15,396 nt of DNA from Bacteroidota bacterium (lineage in GTDB: Bacteria; Bacteroidota; Bacteroidia; B-17B0; Aurantibacillaceae), in the NCBI GenBank assembly GCA_023433205.1, contig JAEZDS010000107.1, positions 1 to 15,396 of the forward strand, read 5' to 3'. Both the position numbers and the translations under genes were made by a program. The notes below the pieces were generated by a model, which worked only from the letters and a program-made list of their open reading frames with translations, did no database searches and had not been told where the DNA came from. Of the stretch, positions 1 to 7,500 are shown piece by piece. Each line of letters begins with the position of its first letter. The stretch's first letter is position 1.

Positions 1-32
1 CTATCGGGGATGTCGATGCCAATTTTAAAGTC

Positions 33-66
33 AAAAAGCCTTGCTAGAAATAGTGAGGCTTTTTGC
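33..66 (+). terminator. Intrinsic terminator-like hairpin 1
   Basis: AAAAAGCCT at 33-41 pairs perfectly with AGGCTTTTT at 56-64. The stem continues inward through two G-U pairs and CTA/TAG and is closed by a GAAA (GNRA) tetraloop at 47-50. The 3' arm itself provides the T-run. It probably ends a plus-strand gene lying left of the window. The A-run on the other side means it could also work on the minus strand. Confidence 0.75.
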
Positions 67-83
67 GTTATGGTATGTATGTC

Positions 84-198
84 TCCCGGCGTTCCGCTGC
101 GCTTCAGCCGGGATTAGGCAGCGCTAAGCACTTGCTGCGGCTTTGAGCCTTGCAAATGCCAAGCGCTGCCTAAGATGCCATCCCGATTGCTATCGGGA
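84..198. repeat. Composite palindromic intergenic element (REP/BIME-like)
   Basis: Three palindromes lie almost end to end. TCCCGGC at 84-90 pairs with GCCGGGA at 107-113. TTAGGCAGCGCT at 114-125 pairs perfectly over 12 bases with AGCGCTGCCTAA at 162-173, enclosing a smaller GGCT/AGCC hairpin near 139-149. TCCCGAT at 181-187 pairs with ATCGGGA at 192-198. A fragment similar to the last palindrome (CTATCGGGG) sits at bases 1-9. This architecture is typical of short, non-autonomous, genome-repeated intergenic palindromes; that it is repeated in the genome is inference. No ORF is present. Confidence 0.55.
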
Positions 199-206
199 TT
201 ACAAAA

Positions 207-238
207 GGCCCTCACTATTAATTTAGTGGGGGTTTTTT
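207..238 (+). terminator. Intrinsic terminator-like hairpin 2
   Basis: CCCTCACTA at 209-217 pairs with TAGTGGGGG at 224-232 (9 bp including one G-U pair) around a TTAATT loop and is followed by six T at 233-238. This is a strong plus-strand Rho-independent terminator shape. No gene lies between it and hairpin 1, so it may belong to the repeat element or to a short untranslated RNA. Confidence 0.65.
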
Positions 239-291
239 GATTTTACACCCGGCCAATGGTATCCCGCTTCCCTGCAGGCCGGCCCCTCGCT

Positions 292-313
292 AAAAAAGCC
301 CACCGGGCTTTTT
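292..313. terminator. Bidirectional terminator-like hairpin 3
   Basis: AAAAAGCCC at 293-301 pairs perfectly with GGGCTTTTT at 305-313 around a three-base ACC loop. The A-run and T-run make it usable from either strand. It is the third terminator-like hairpin within 280 bases without any coding sequence between them. Confidence 0.65.
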
Positions 314-581
314 CTAAACGCTCGGTCATGCTGCGGTACGCCCGGGATTCAGAGCTTTGAATTTTTCTTAGAATATAGTTCTTAGGTTTTAGTCCCTTCT
401 CACGGCCCGGGTAGTTATCACGACGAGACCTTTTGACTTGTCACTTAGCCGTTTAATCGAAATCCTTGCCGATCACAGCTCATGCGAAAAATAGAAATTC
501 GTGAATAACCTATCTAAGTGAGTGAACTAAGTAATAAACTCACATCAAGGACACTATCTTTACTAAAAGCATACCTCAATA
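314..581. other. Non-coding leader upstream of the first surface-protein gene
   Basis: This stretch between the last hairpin and the start at 582 holds no convincing ORF on either strand, no tRNA and no clean TTG-N19-TAnnTTTG promoter. The nearest match is TATCTTTA at 555-562, one base off the -7 consensus but without a well-placed TTG. An imperfect 16-base palindrome, ATTCAGAGCTTTGAAT, lies at about 347-362. I see nothing else in it. Confidence 0.5.
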
Positions 582-3500
582 ATGAAAAGGATCTTTTTTA
601 TAATTTCTATTCTTGTTCAAAATCTATCTGGGCTATCTCAACCCTCCAATATAAATTTTGAACTAACTAGCCCTGGGGCCTACTCAGCTTCAAATTCAGT
701 AAGTGGCTGGACACTGAGCAGTCAGACTGCTACCTGCGGAACTGCTGCATGGACAACGGGTAGTTCAGAATTTTCCATTGTAAGCACACCAATACTGTCA
801 TTTCAAACAATTGGAAACATTGGCAATTCCCCCCTGGGAGGTACAAAAGTTGCCAGGCTCAATAATTCAACAGCCAACTCCTCACGCACCAAACTGGCCT
901 ATACATTTTCCGTCAATACAATTTCTCCTTTGTTGGAATACGCTTTTGCGGGTGTCTGGGAAAGCGCCGACAGTCATTCATGTTGTGCACAATCAGGTTT
1001 CCAAATCGTGTTAAAGAATCAGTCAGGTGGTATTTTACCCTGTAGTGATAACTCGTTTGCTCCCGGTACTGGCTGTTCTTCGACGAATTCAACATTTTCT
1101 ACATCATCAACGGCCGCCTGGTCCAACTGGCAGGTCAGGTACTTTGACTTAACTCCATGGATAGGTTCTTTGGTTACGGTTGAAGTCATCGCCACCGACT
1201 GTTCCTTTGGTGACCATTTTGGCACTTTGTTCTTTGATGCTAGACATGTAGTTCCTGATGTTTACTGTTTTTGCCCCAGCCCTCCGCAGTGTAATCCTGT
1301 AAGCTACTGTAGTGGCTCAAACATCGCTCAACTCTCAATGCCGGTAGGTTATTTGTCCTATCAATGGATATCGCCGGTTTCAGGTACTGTGGCGGCTCCT
1401 CAGGGAACCATGTCAACGTTAACTGTCACGAATCCAGTAGCGAATTCTGTTTATTCTGTGGTTCTGCAAACTGCGTCAGGTTGTTCATTCATTTCGACAT
1501 TAGCAATTGTGCCAAGTACTGTTTCTATCCTTGCAAGCGCCTCCAATTCGTCTTGTGCAGGCGGAGCAAGTGGTTCAGCAACAATCGCAACCTGTGGAAG
1601 TGGGGGCGGCTATAATGTTGCATGGTATAATTCAACCAATTCTCTTGTTGGCACAAGTCATACTGTCAGTAATTTAAGTCCTGGAACCTACAGCGTAGTT
1701 GTTACGACCGGTTCAGAAGGTGTGAGTTGTGGTATAGCAAGTTCCATCATTACAATTGGCACTAATACTAACAATTTCACACAGACAGTAAAGCCCTTTT
1801 GTAACAATAGTGCAATCGCTTTATCTTATCCGGGAGGCACAAACTATCAATGGTACAATAACCTTAGTGCGATTTCCGCCAGTCTGGGAGGCACTGCTTC
1901 AAGCTATACCGTTAGCAGTCCCACGAATGGTTCAAATTATTATCTGAAGTATACTACTTCTCAAAGTTGTCAGGATTCGATAAAAATAACTTTAGTTTCT
2001 GTCTCGTCCGGCTCGCTCAATCTTGCTTCAAACCCAATGATCTGTCCAGGCGCTACAAATGGATCGGTCACCCTGAATATGTCTCCTTCACCTGGTGCAC
2101 AGCCGGGAAATAACTGGTATACCATGATCTCAACGGGAACGACTTCAGCTTACAGCGTTTCCATAAGTCCTGGCGCATCGAATACGTTTACCGCAGGAGG
2201 ACTGGTTGCGGGAGGAACGTATTCAGTCAATGCATCTGATGGGCTTTGCGAGTACAACAAAAGTTTCACTGTAAGCCCTTATCTTTTTGATTATACTTTA
2301 ACTCCAGGTGGCACACCTACAGTGTGCAGTGGCAGCGGGATTCCAGCCAGTGTTAATTTTTCTGTTGCTCCTTCAAATTCACAATATACCTATTCCTGGA
2401 CACCTGCTGCTTTCGTGTTTGGTGCCAATTCAAAAAATGCAATTATCGTCCCCACAGTAAATCCCGGTGGCTCAGCAACAATGAATTATACTGTAATTGT
2501 GACACCGTCGGTGATTAATTGCCCCCTGAGCAAAACGATGGCTATTACGGTGGCAAACCCAATAACACCAAGCATCTCGCCGGTACCAGCTCTTTGCCCC
2601 AATTCATCAAATTATTCCATTCAGGTACAACCAGCAGGTGGGACTTTTATTAATGGGTCATCTGCAGCTATTGATGTTAATACCGGTGTACTTACCCCTT
2701 CATTGGCTGCAACGGGGCTGAATACGTTTACGTATGCAAACAGTATAGGGACTTGTGTGGCCCAAACAACATCTACATTTTATATAAATAGTACACCGCA
2801 GATTTCAATTTCCGGTGACACCACCATTTGTGAGGGACAGTCGACTACATTAACTGCAAGTGGCGCGACTTCATACAGTTGGAGTAATTTAGTGACGAAT
2901 CCGGTAATATCAGTGTCGCCCGCTACTACCAGTGTTTATCTGGTTACAGGCACAGATGTCAATTCAAATTGCTCGTCCACCGGATCTGTAACTGTTTTAG
3001 TATTTCCCAATCCTACACTTACTGTTTCGGGTAACACCACTGTTTGTGAAGGGCAAACGACTATTTTAACGGCGAGTGGCGCGGGTACATATAGCTGGAG
3101 TAATTTGGTAACTAATGCCTCTATATCAGTGTCACCCATTACCACAAGTATGTATGTGGTAACAGGTACCGATGTCAACTCAAATTGTTCATCCACCGGA
3201 TCTGTAACTGTTTCAGTATTTCCCAATCCTACACTTAACGTTTCCGGCGATACAATTATTTGCAAAGGAGAAACAGCAATTCTAAATATCAGCGGCGCCG
3301 ATACGTACAGCTGGAACACCGGTGATATCACATCTTCCTTATCTGTTTCACCCAATTCAACTACTCAATACACAGTTGCAGGAACCAATTTGCAGGGCTA
3401 CTGCACCTCAACATTGCAGGTTCAGGTAAAAGTGGCGGCTTGTCTTGGAACGGAAAATATTTCCGGAGGATTTTCCACGGTACAAATATTTCCTAATCCA

Positions 3501-3701
3501 AACCCAGGCATTTTTTATTTAGCGAATAAAAACTCTATCGCTATTTCAATTACTGATGTCTACGGTAGGGTGATTTTTGAAAGTAATTTTGAGGCAGGTG
3601 TTCATACAATTGATCTTAGACCGAACAACAGTGACTTATATCTTGTAAAAATTTTTGATGGCTCAGACACTAAGATCTTTAAAATATTAAAATCAGATTA
3701 G
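582..3701 (+). CDS. Large T9SS-exported surface protein with Ig/SprB-like repeats
   Basis: This is a 1039-aa exported protein. Residues 1-20 are a Sec signal peptide (lysine/arginine n-region, hydrophobic core, ending GLSQ). Residues ~22-230 resemble a jelly-roll-like domain found at the N-terminus of Bacteroidota adhesin-like proteins; the clearest sign is TDCSFGDHFGTLFFDA, matching the family's DCt.GGHFGyAyfD pattern. Two SprB-like repeats follow (about 312-392 and 478-565). Residues ~742-957 are three tandem 72-aa Ig-like repeats, each with a D/N-T-x-[IV]-C-[EK]-G-[QE] start (Cys at 750, 822, 894). Residues ~968-1039 are a T9SS type A sorting domain (IFPNPNPG, ITDVYGRV, DLYLVKIFDG). The inferred role is adhesion or surface display; no catalytic motif is seen. 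It appears monocistronic. The start at 582 is chosen because the signal peptide begins there; no Shine-Dalgarno is visible, as is usual in this phylum. Confidence 0.92.
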   Translation: MKRIFFIISILVQNLSGLSQPSNINFELTSPGAYSASNSVSGWTLSSQTATCGTAAWTTGSSEFSIVSTPILSFQTIGNIGNSPLGGTKVARLNNSTANSSRTKLAYTFSVNTISPLLEYAFAGVWESADSHSCCAQSGFQIVLKNQSGGILPCSDNSFAPGTGCSSTNSTFSTSSTAAWSNWQVRYFDLTPWIGSLVTVEVIATDCSFGDHFGTLFFDARHVVPDVYCFCPSPPQCNPVSYCSGSNIAQLSMPVGYLSYQWISPVSGTVAAPQGTMSTLTVTNPVANSVYSVVLQTASGCSFISTLAIVPSTVSILASASNSSCAGGASGSATIATCGSGGGYNVAWYNSTNSLVGTSHTVSNLSPGTYSVVVTTGSEGVSCGIASSIITIGTNTNNFTQTVKPFCNNSAIALSYPGGTNYQWYNNLSAISASLGGTASSYTVSSPTNGSNYYLKYTTSQSCQDSIKITLVSVSSGSLNLASNPMICPGATNGSVTLNMSPSPGAQPGNNWYTMISTGTTSAYSVSISPGASNTFTAGGLVAGGTYSVNASDGLCEYNKSFTVSPYLFDYTLTPGGTPTVCSGSGIPASVNFSVAPSNSQYTYSWTPAAFVFGANSKNAIIVPTVNPGGSATMNYTVIVTPSVINCPLSKTMAITVANPITPSISPVPALCPNSSNYSIQVQPAGGTFINGSSAAIDVNTGVLTPSLAATGLNTFTYANSIGTCVAQTTSTFYINSTPQISISGDTTICEGQSTTLTASGATSYSWSNLVTNPVISVSPATTSVYLVTGTDVNSNCSSTGSVTVLVFPNPTLTVSGNTTVCEGQTTILTASGAGTYSWSNLVTNASISVSPITTSMYVVTGTDVNSNCSSTGSVTVSVFPNPTLNVSGDTIICKGETAILNISGADTYSWNTGDITSSLSVSPNSTTQYTVAGTNLQGYCTSTLQVQVKVAACLGTENISGGFSTVQIFPNPNPGIFYLANKNSIAISITDVYGRVIFESNFEAGVHTIDLRPNNSDLYLVKIFDGSDTKIFKILKSD
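2804..3450 (+). repeat. Three tandem 216-nt repeats inside the surface-protein gene
   Basis: Units of 216 nt (72 codons) start near 2804, 3020 and 3236. Units 1 and 2 are very similar at the DNA level: the block beginning at 2946 recurs at 3162 with few mismatches over more than 70 bases, including an identical stretch around CCACCGGATCTGTAACTG. Unit 3 is more diverged. Most differences are synonymous or conservative. This pattern fits recent duplication within the gene and could allow copy-number change by recombination. Confidence 0.85.
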
Positions 3702-4100
3702 TGCCACCCAGAACCTCCAGAGGCGATCAATGTGTCGGTGTTGTCGCCATAATACTCTTTTAGTTTTCTGTCAAAGCTAAGCAACAGATGATTTTTTTAA
3801 GGGGTAAACAAGCAAGGATCTAATTTTTAAGTTTGATCTGGAGACCCGTTATTTTTCTAAAGTTGGCGAACGATAGCTGGTGCAGGCACATCAGTGGCTG
3901 CAAGGCATGAGAGCACCTGGCTAAAGTATGAGTTTCTGTTTTACCATGTAGGAGTTGGCACTTATAAAAGCGCGGCGAAATTTTCAGAGCTAAGTTTTGT
4001 TAAAATAAATTGGCAGAATTCTAATTGAATTCTAATGAAATTTTTATGGTATGCTAATATCAGTAGCCGACTTTTGTTTTATAAGAAAAAACGACATGAC
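3702..4100. other. Intergenic region; possible decayed coding remnant on the minus strand
   Basis: No intact gene is visible between the first surface protein and the UspA-like gene. On the minus strand, 3796-3698 is open for 32 codons, ends in TAA overlapping the 3' end of the plus-strand gene, and reads protein-like (for example SFDRKLKEYYGDNTDT near its middle). It has no start codon and is preceded by a stop at 3799-3797, next to an A7 tract. It may be the C-terminal scrap of a lost gene. GAATTCTAAT occurs twice around 4015-4036. I see no strong terminator after 3701 and no clean promoter for the operon that follows. Confidence 0.35.
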
Positions 4101-4589
4101 ATGACTAAAACTTTACTTATACCAACTGATTTTCAGATCGAATCATTAAACATGCTCAAGTTCGCACTGGAGGAACAAACAGAGCCCGTAAAAATTATTC
4201 TGCTGTATGGGAATAATCTCAATGGCTCCATTAGCGAACTGCTGTTCTATTCCCGCAAAAGTATTCTTGATAAACTTCTTCACCCATCTTTCCGTGAGAC
4301 ACTGGAAATCTTGAAAAATAGATTTGAGAATGTAATACATTGCATTTCCATAGAGTTATTGAACCATAACGGCAGCGGTTTGCTGCGAAATTTACTTGAG
4401 GCGCATAAAGTTGATGTGATCTATGTTCCGAAGAGCTATAAGTTGAGACCCGGACTCCATGGATTCGACCCTGTCCCACGTTTGCGAGCCGCAGGGGTAG
4501 TGGTGAGAGAGCTGGCGTGGAGCAGCCCTGCGAATGAAGAGAATCATCTGCAGACGCTTTTTGTGCCTGCAACCAATTTGAATAATTAA
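4101..4589 (+). CDS. Universal stress protein (UspA)-like protein
   Basis: This is a predicted cytosolic protein of 162 aa. The N-terminus, MTKTLLIPTDFQIESLNMLK, has the hydrophobic first strand and PTDF motif that open UspA-fold proteins. A later VDVIYVPKSYKLR segment resembles the fourth Usp strand. The usual ATP-binding G-x2-G-x9-GS motif is not recognisable, so it would be a non-ATP-binding or divergent member. An upstream in-frame ATG at 4035 would add 22 residues, but 4101 is preferred because it places the PTDF strand at the usual N-terminal position. The next gene starts 22 bases after its stop and the third follows by 2 bases, which suggests one transcript. The specific ligand or partner is unknown. 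Confidence 0.72.
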   Translation: MTKTLLIPTDFQIESLNMLKFALEEQTEPVKIILLYGNNLNGSISELLFYSRKSILDKLLHPSFRETLEILKNRFENVIHCISIELLNHNGSGLLRNLLEAHKVDVIYVPKSYKLRPGLHGFDPVPRLRAAGVVVRELAWSSPANEENHLQTLFVPATNLNN

Positions 4590-4611
4590 TTCAAGCAACA
4601 ATTAAGGTAAT

Positions 4612-5082
4612 ATGTTCTCGAAAAAGATACTGATATTTTACACTTTAATTATTTCTTCAATCCTGGCAGTGCTGGTCCTGTTGTCTTTCCGTTGCGAAAA
4701 CCCGCACCGCGCACTTTATGGCGCCTGGAAGGAGGTGTCATGGGACTATGAAAATTCGAAAAGTGATATCACGGGAGAAATGTCATTTGAAAGGGTTAGT
4801 GACGAAGTAAAGACGCTCACCGGTCAGGAGCTTGTTATCCACAGATTTGAAACCTGGGAGTTCAGGCCAGATGGCAAATTGAAGCTTTCAGCACCCGGGC
4901 ACGAGCGGGTTCTTAGCTGGAGGCTGAAAGGCCGGGGACATATACTGGAACTAAGTGACGGAAAACAACACGAGTACTATAATATTATGTCGCTTACAGC
5001 AGGTAAGCTAACTGTAAATTTTGATGCCGACCTGGAATTACGCGGTATTGCTAAACTAACTTTTGAACGCGCAGTTAAATAA
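4612..5082 (+). CDS. Membrane-anchored lipocalin-like protein
   Basis: This 156-aa protein has an N-terminal hydrophobic segment at residues ~4-26. It serves as a signal anchor rather than a clear lipoprotein signal, since the Cys in LSFRC is preceded by Arg, a poor lipobox. The rest follows the small Bacteroidota lipocalin-like pattern: LYGAWKEVSW, then ETWEFRPDGKLKLS, SWRLKGRGHILELSDG and YYNIMSLTAGKLTVNF. These correspond to the successive beta strands of a barrel with the typical 'G.W' and 'F.pDG' signatures. It probably sits on the periplasmic side of a membrane and binds a small hydrophobic ligand or has a structural role; the ligand is unknown. It is the middle gene of the Usp-like/lipocalin/DUF1275 operon. 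Confidence 0.7.
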   Translation: MFSKKILIFYTLIISSILAVLVLLSFRCENPHRALYGAWKEVSWDYENSKSDITGEMSFERVSDEVKTLTGQELVIHRFETWEFRPDGKLKLSAPGHERVLSWRLKGRGHILELSDGKQHEYYNIMSLTAGKLTVNFDADLELRGIAKLTFERAVK

Positions 5083-5084
5083 TT

Positions 5085-5891
5085 ATGATCTCAAAGTACA
5101 GCAGCAGTCGCACGCTAAAAGATAATCTCGTTCTGGGTTCATTAACCTCTTTTACTGCCGGTGCAGTGAATGTTTTGTCTTTCCTTCTCTTTTTTTCGTT
5201 CACTTCCAACATTACAGGTTACTACGCTATCCTGTCTGCTGAACTGGCAAAGGGTAATCTGTTTCAGATCTCGATCGTTCTCTCTTGGATCTTCCTGTTT
5301 TTTATTGGTGGATTTGTTTCCAATATTATTGTAATTAGCACTATCAATCGCGGGAAAGTTTACCTGGGCCATTTTTTGCCGATTGCAATCGAGATCTTGT
5401 GTATTGGAGGTGTAGGAATATATGGACAATTCCTGTATCAGGAAACCTTCTTTGAAAGCGGGGTGCTCTTGTCGGTGCTGTTATTTGCAATGGGGTTGCA
5501 GAACGGTTTTACTGCAAGCATTTCCAACTTCGCTGTAAAAACTACTCACCTTACAGGCGCCACAACCGATATGGCCATTCTCTTCGCGCTTTTTACTCAA
5601 AAGAAGTTCAGAGAAAATGGTGAACTTAAAGCAAAAGCCAAGGTGCTTATTATTGTGAGCACTTTTTACGTTACAGGTGGGTTCTTCTCTGCTTATGTTC
5701 AGATAAATTATGGTTTTAGTTCGTTTTACGTTACATGTGCACTGCTTGTAATTGTAATGCTTTACGATTTTTCACGAATCCGCAGCATAAACAGAGAATT
5801 CAGCAGGCCAGATAAACCGGTGTTGGAGACCGATGGTTTTGTGAATGAAAATGAACAGGAAACCATGCCAACCCAAACCGTGCGTTTGTGA
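5085..5891 (+). CDS. YoaK/DUF1275 family integral membrane protein
   Basis: This 268-aa protein has about six hydrophobic segments. The family signatures are clear: LGSLTSFTAGAVNVLSFL in the first membrane segment, then SNITGYY, then the hallmark LFAMGLQNGFTASISN followed by TTHLTGATTDMA. The roughly 35-residue C-terminal tail is hydrophilic and acidic, longer than in many relatives. DUF1275 proteins are inner-membrane proteins of unproven function, sometimes proposed to be transporters. The ATG lies two bases after the stop of the lipocalin-like gene without a Shine-Dalgarno sequence, which points to translational coupling. The 84 bases between its stop and the convergent minus-strand gene ending at 5976 hold no clear terminator. 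Confidence 0.9.
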   Translation: MISKYSSSRTLKDNLVLGSLTSFTAGAVNVLSFLLFFSFTSNITGYYAILSAELAKGNLFQISIVLSWIFLFFIGGFVSNIIVISTINRGKVYLGHFLPIAIEILCIGGVGIYGQFLYQETFFESGVLLSVLLFAMGLQNGFTASISNFAVKTTHLTGATTDMAILFALFTQKKFRENGELKAKAKVLIIVSTFYVTGGFFSAYVQINYGFSSFYVTCALLVIVMLYDFSRIRSINREFSRPDKPVLETDGFVNENEQETMPTQTVRL

Positions 5892-5975
5892 ACCGGCAGG
5901 AGTTAACCATTACAGCTGAAAAAATTCATCGCGTGCTGTGGCTATCGCTGGGCTGAGAGATTGTTAGGTGCTCAA

Positions 5976-6320
5976 TTACCTGGTGAGTCGATCAATACTG
6001 CTATTGAGCAGCTTAGTATTTAGTGTGCCTGCAGGAAATGGAGAGTCGTACGTGAGGATTATGGTATCGGGCTTTCCATATAAAATGATCCCTGGAAATC
6101 TTGAAAAATCATATTGTCGGTCGCAGGTACTAATTGGGGCCTTAGCGACTTGAGAATAGGATTGAATTTGTGACTGGTTTACAATAAAATTCCCTGTATT
6201 GTTAACACAGACCTTGTAGTTTTCGATCTTATTTTGAATAAAGTATTTCTCCAAATCCCTTACACAGTCCTTGCATGTAAGTGATCCCAGGATAACTAAG
6301 ACAGATAAAATATTCGCCAT
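5976..6320 (-). CDS. Small exported or membrane-anchored CxxC protein, unknown function
   Basis: This 114-aa protein has its start chosen at 6320, one base after the stop of the upstream gene (TAA-A-ATG). The longer reading from 6362 would overlap the preceding gene. The first ~15 residues (MANILSVLVILGSLT) are hydrophobic and run straight into CKDC, a CxxC pair followed by an amphipathic helix-like stretch (VRDLEKYFIQNKIENYKVCV), then FPGIILYGKPDTIILTYD. CxxC plus helix plus later strands is compatible with a thioredoxin-like fold, but this is inference and I do not recognise the family. Two more Cys (KVCV, STCD) are present. It is the last gene of the minus-strand cassette. Confidence 0.6.
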   Translation of the reverse strand: MANILSVLVILGSLTCKDCVRDLEKYFIQNKIENYKVCVNNTGNFIVNQSQIQSYSQVAKAPISTCDRQYDFSRFPGIILYGKPDTIILTYDSPFPAGTLNTKLLNSSIDRLTR

Positions 6321-6321
6321 T

Positions 6322-7498
6322 TTAGAATTTGAAAGTGTATATGTATAAATCCAAATCCTCAACCTGCTGACTTTCCGGAAAATAAAAATCCCTATCCAAT
6401 GACATCCTGCTTCTTTTGTCTTGAAATATTGAATAATGTATCAGTTCATTGTCAAAATATAATTTGCTTCCGACAACAAACTCGGGGTATGGTGGTCTTT
6501 CAAGGAATTTTCCCAATTGACGAGATTCCTTAATTGCCCACTTTCCATTTTGCTTCTTCCAGATATGATCGACAAAATCAAATGAATTATTGGCATCAGA
6601 TGCTGGACGGCTGTACCGAATAAAAAAGGTAGATGAGTCCAACATTACACAAAACCAAACCCGGGATTTTTGATCAATGACTTTATGAAGTTCGTGAAAT
6701 TTATTTACTGGGTTTGTGCGATAGGCCGATGTCTCCCATTTACTAAAGTATTTTAGTAAAGAATCCGTATAAACAAATTCTGGAGATCCAATCGCGAAAC
6801 TGTCTGTAATCTTGTTCTCTCCAATTTCTTTGACATGTATTTTATAAGTAATTGGATCGCAAATTGCGTAGTAGGAACCTGAGAAAGTTAAAAAGCAGAA
6901 TGGAGAAAAGTGAGTTAAGGGAATTGCCGGGAAGTGAAAGTTTTCGATAATCTCCTGCTTCGTATTGCAATCTATAATGAGCATGCCACTTCGCAAACCA
7001 TCAGATTTAGGATGGAGGTTATCAAGACCATATGTCACTATTTTATTGTTAAAGAAGTAAACACCCGATTGTCCAAATTGAGCTGATTTAATTCTATGAT
7101 GGAACGCAAATTCGAATTTGTCTCTGTTTAGAGTAAAAATAGCAACAAGACGATTATTTTTGGATGGCGAGTGAATCATTCCTGAAATAATAGTTGAAAG
7201 AATATCGCAGGTCGATGTCCTTCCTAATCTCGCGTGGCAACGATTCAAGTAAATCGCGCTGTAAATATTTACCATCTTTGAGGTGCATATATATGATCTT
7301 GCCTTGTGCGAGAAACATCCCGGCGCTATTCGAAAATACAAAAGCTGTTTTTCTATCAAACTGATCAACCTTAATATGTGGAAAGCTGTCAGTAGCCAGC
7401 TGACAATGAGCCGGCAAAACTAAGGCCTCTAACGTCAGAAAAAGCATGAAGCGCCGAAAACCAAAGTTTACCAGCGCTTCAAGTACGGACAAAATCAT
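6322..7498 (-). pseudogene. Frameshifted exported protein, possibly beta-propeller-like (391 aa if repaired)
   Basis: Two overlapping minus-strand frames together make one protein. The first runs from 7498 through ...YYFRNDSLAIQ and stops at 7156-7154. The second continues ...NNRLVAIFTLNRDKFEF down to the TAA at 6324-6322. The 1177-nt span is one base over a multiple of three. Removing one A from the A5 tract (plus-strand T5 at 7157-7161) joins the frames as AIQNNRLVA. The start at 7498 lies two bases after the TAG of the upstream gene. Residues 1-33 form a signal-peptide-like region (RRF followed by a hydrophobic core). The body is rich in short beta-strand patterns (GMFLAQGKIIYMHLKDGKY, GVYFFNNKIVTYGL, GMLIIDCNTKQ), suggesting a beta-propeller-like protein, but no family is recognised. 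The shift may be a real mutation, a +1 recoding site or a homopolymer sequencing error. Confidence 0.72.
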
Positions 7499-7500
7499 AT

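Noticed and set aside
271..284. Adjoining CCTGCAGG and GGCCGGCC 8-base palindromes, resembling an engineered cloning junction
   Set aside because: No vector, marker or adaptor sequence is nearby, and the flanks continue as natural intergenic sequence. Chance in a GC-rich palindromic stretch is more likely.
2936..3355. A 139-codon open frame on the minus strand inside the first surface-protein gene
   Set aside because: It lies over the tandem repeats, its own repeats mirror those of the plus-strand gene, and it lacks a plausible start context. It is a shadow of the real gene.
5968..6153. A 61-codon plus-strand open frame
   Set aside because: It overlaps the CxxC protein gene antisense and has no family resemblance. 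The minus-strand gene is favoured by coupling to its upstream neighbour.
7154..7498. Treating the upstream frame as an independent short protein
   Set aside because: The two frames join in-frame after removal of one base, only the first has a signal peptide, and the second has no signal-like start.
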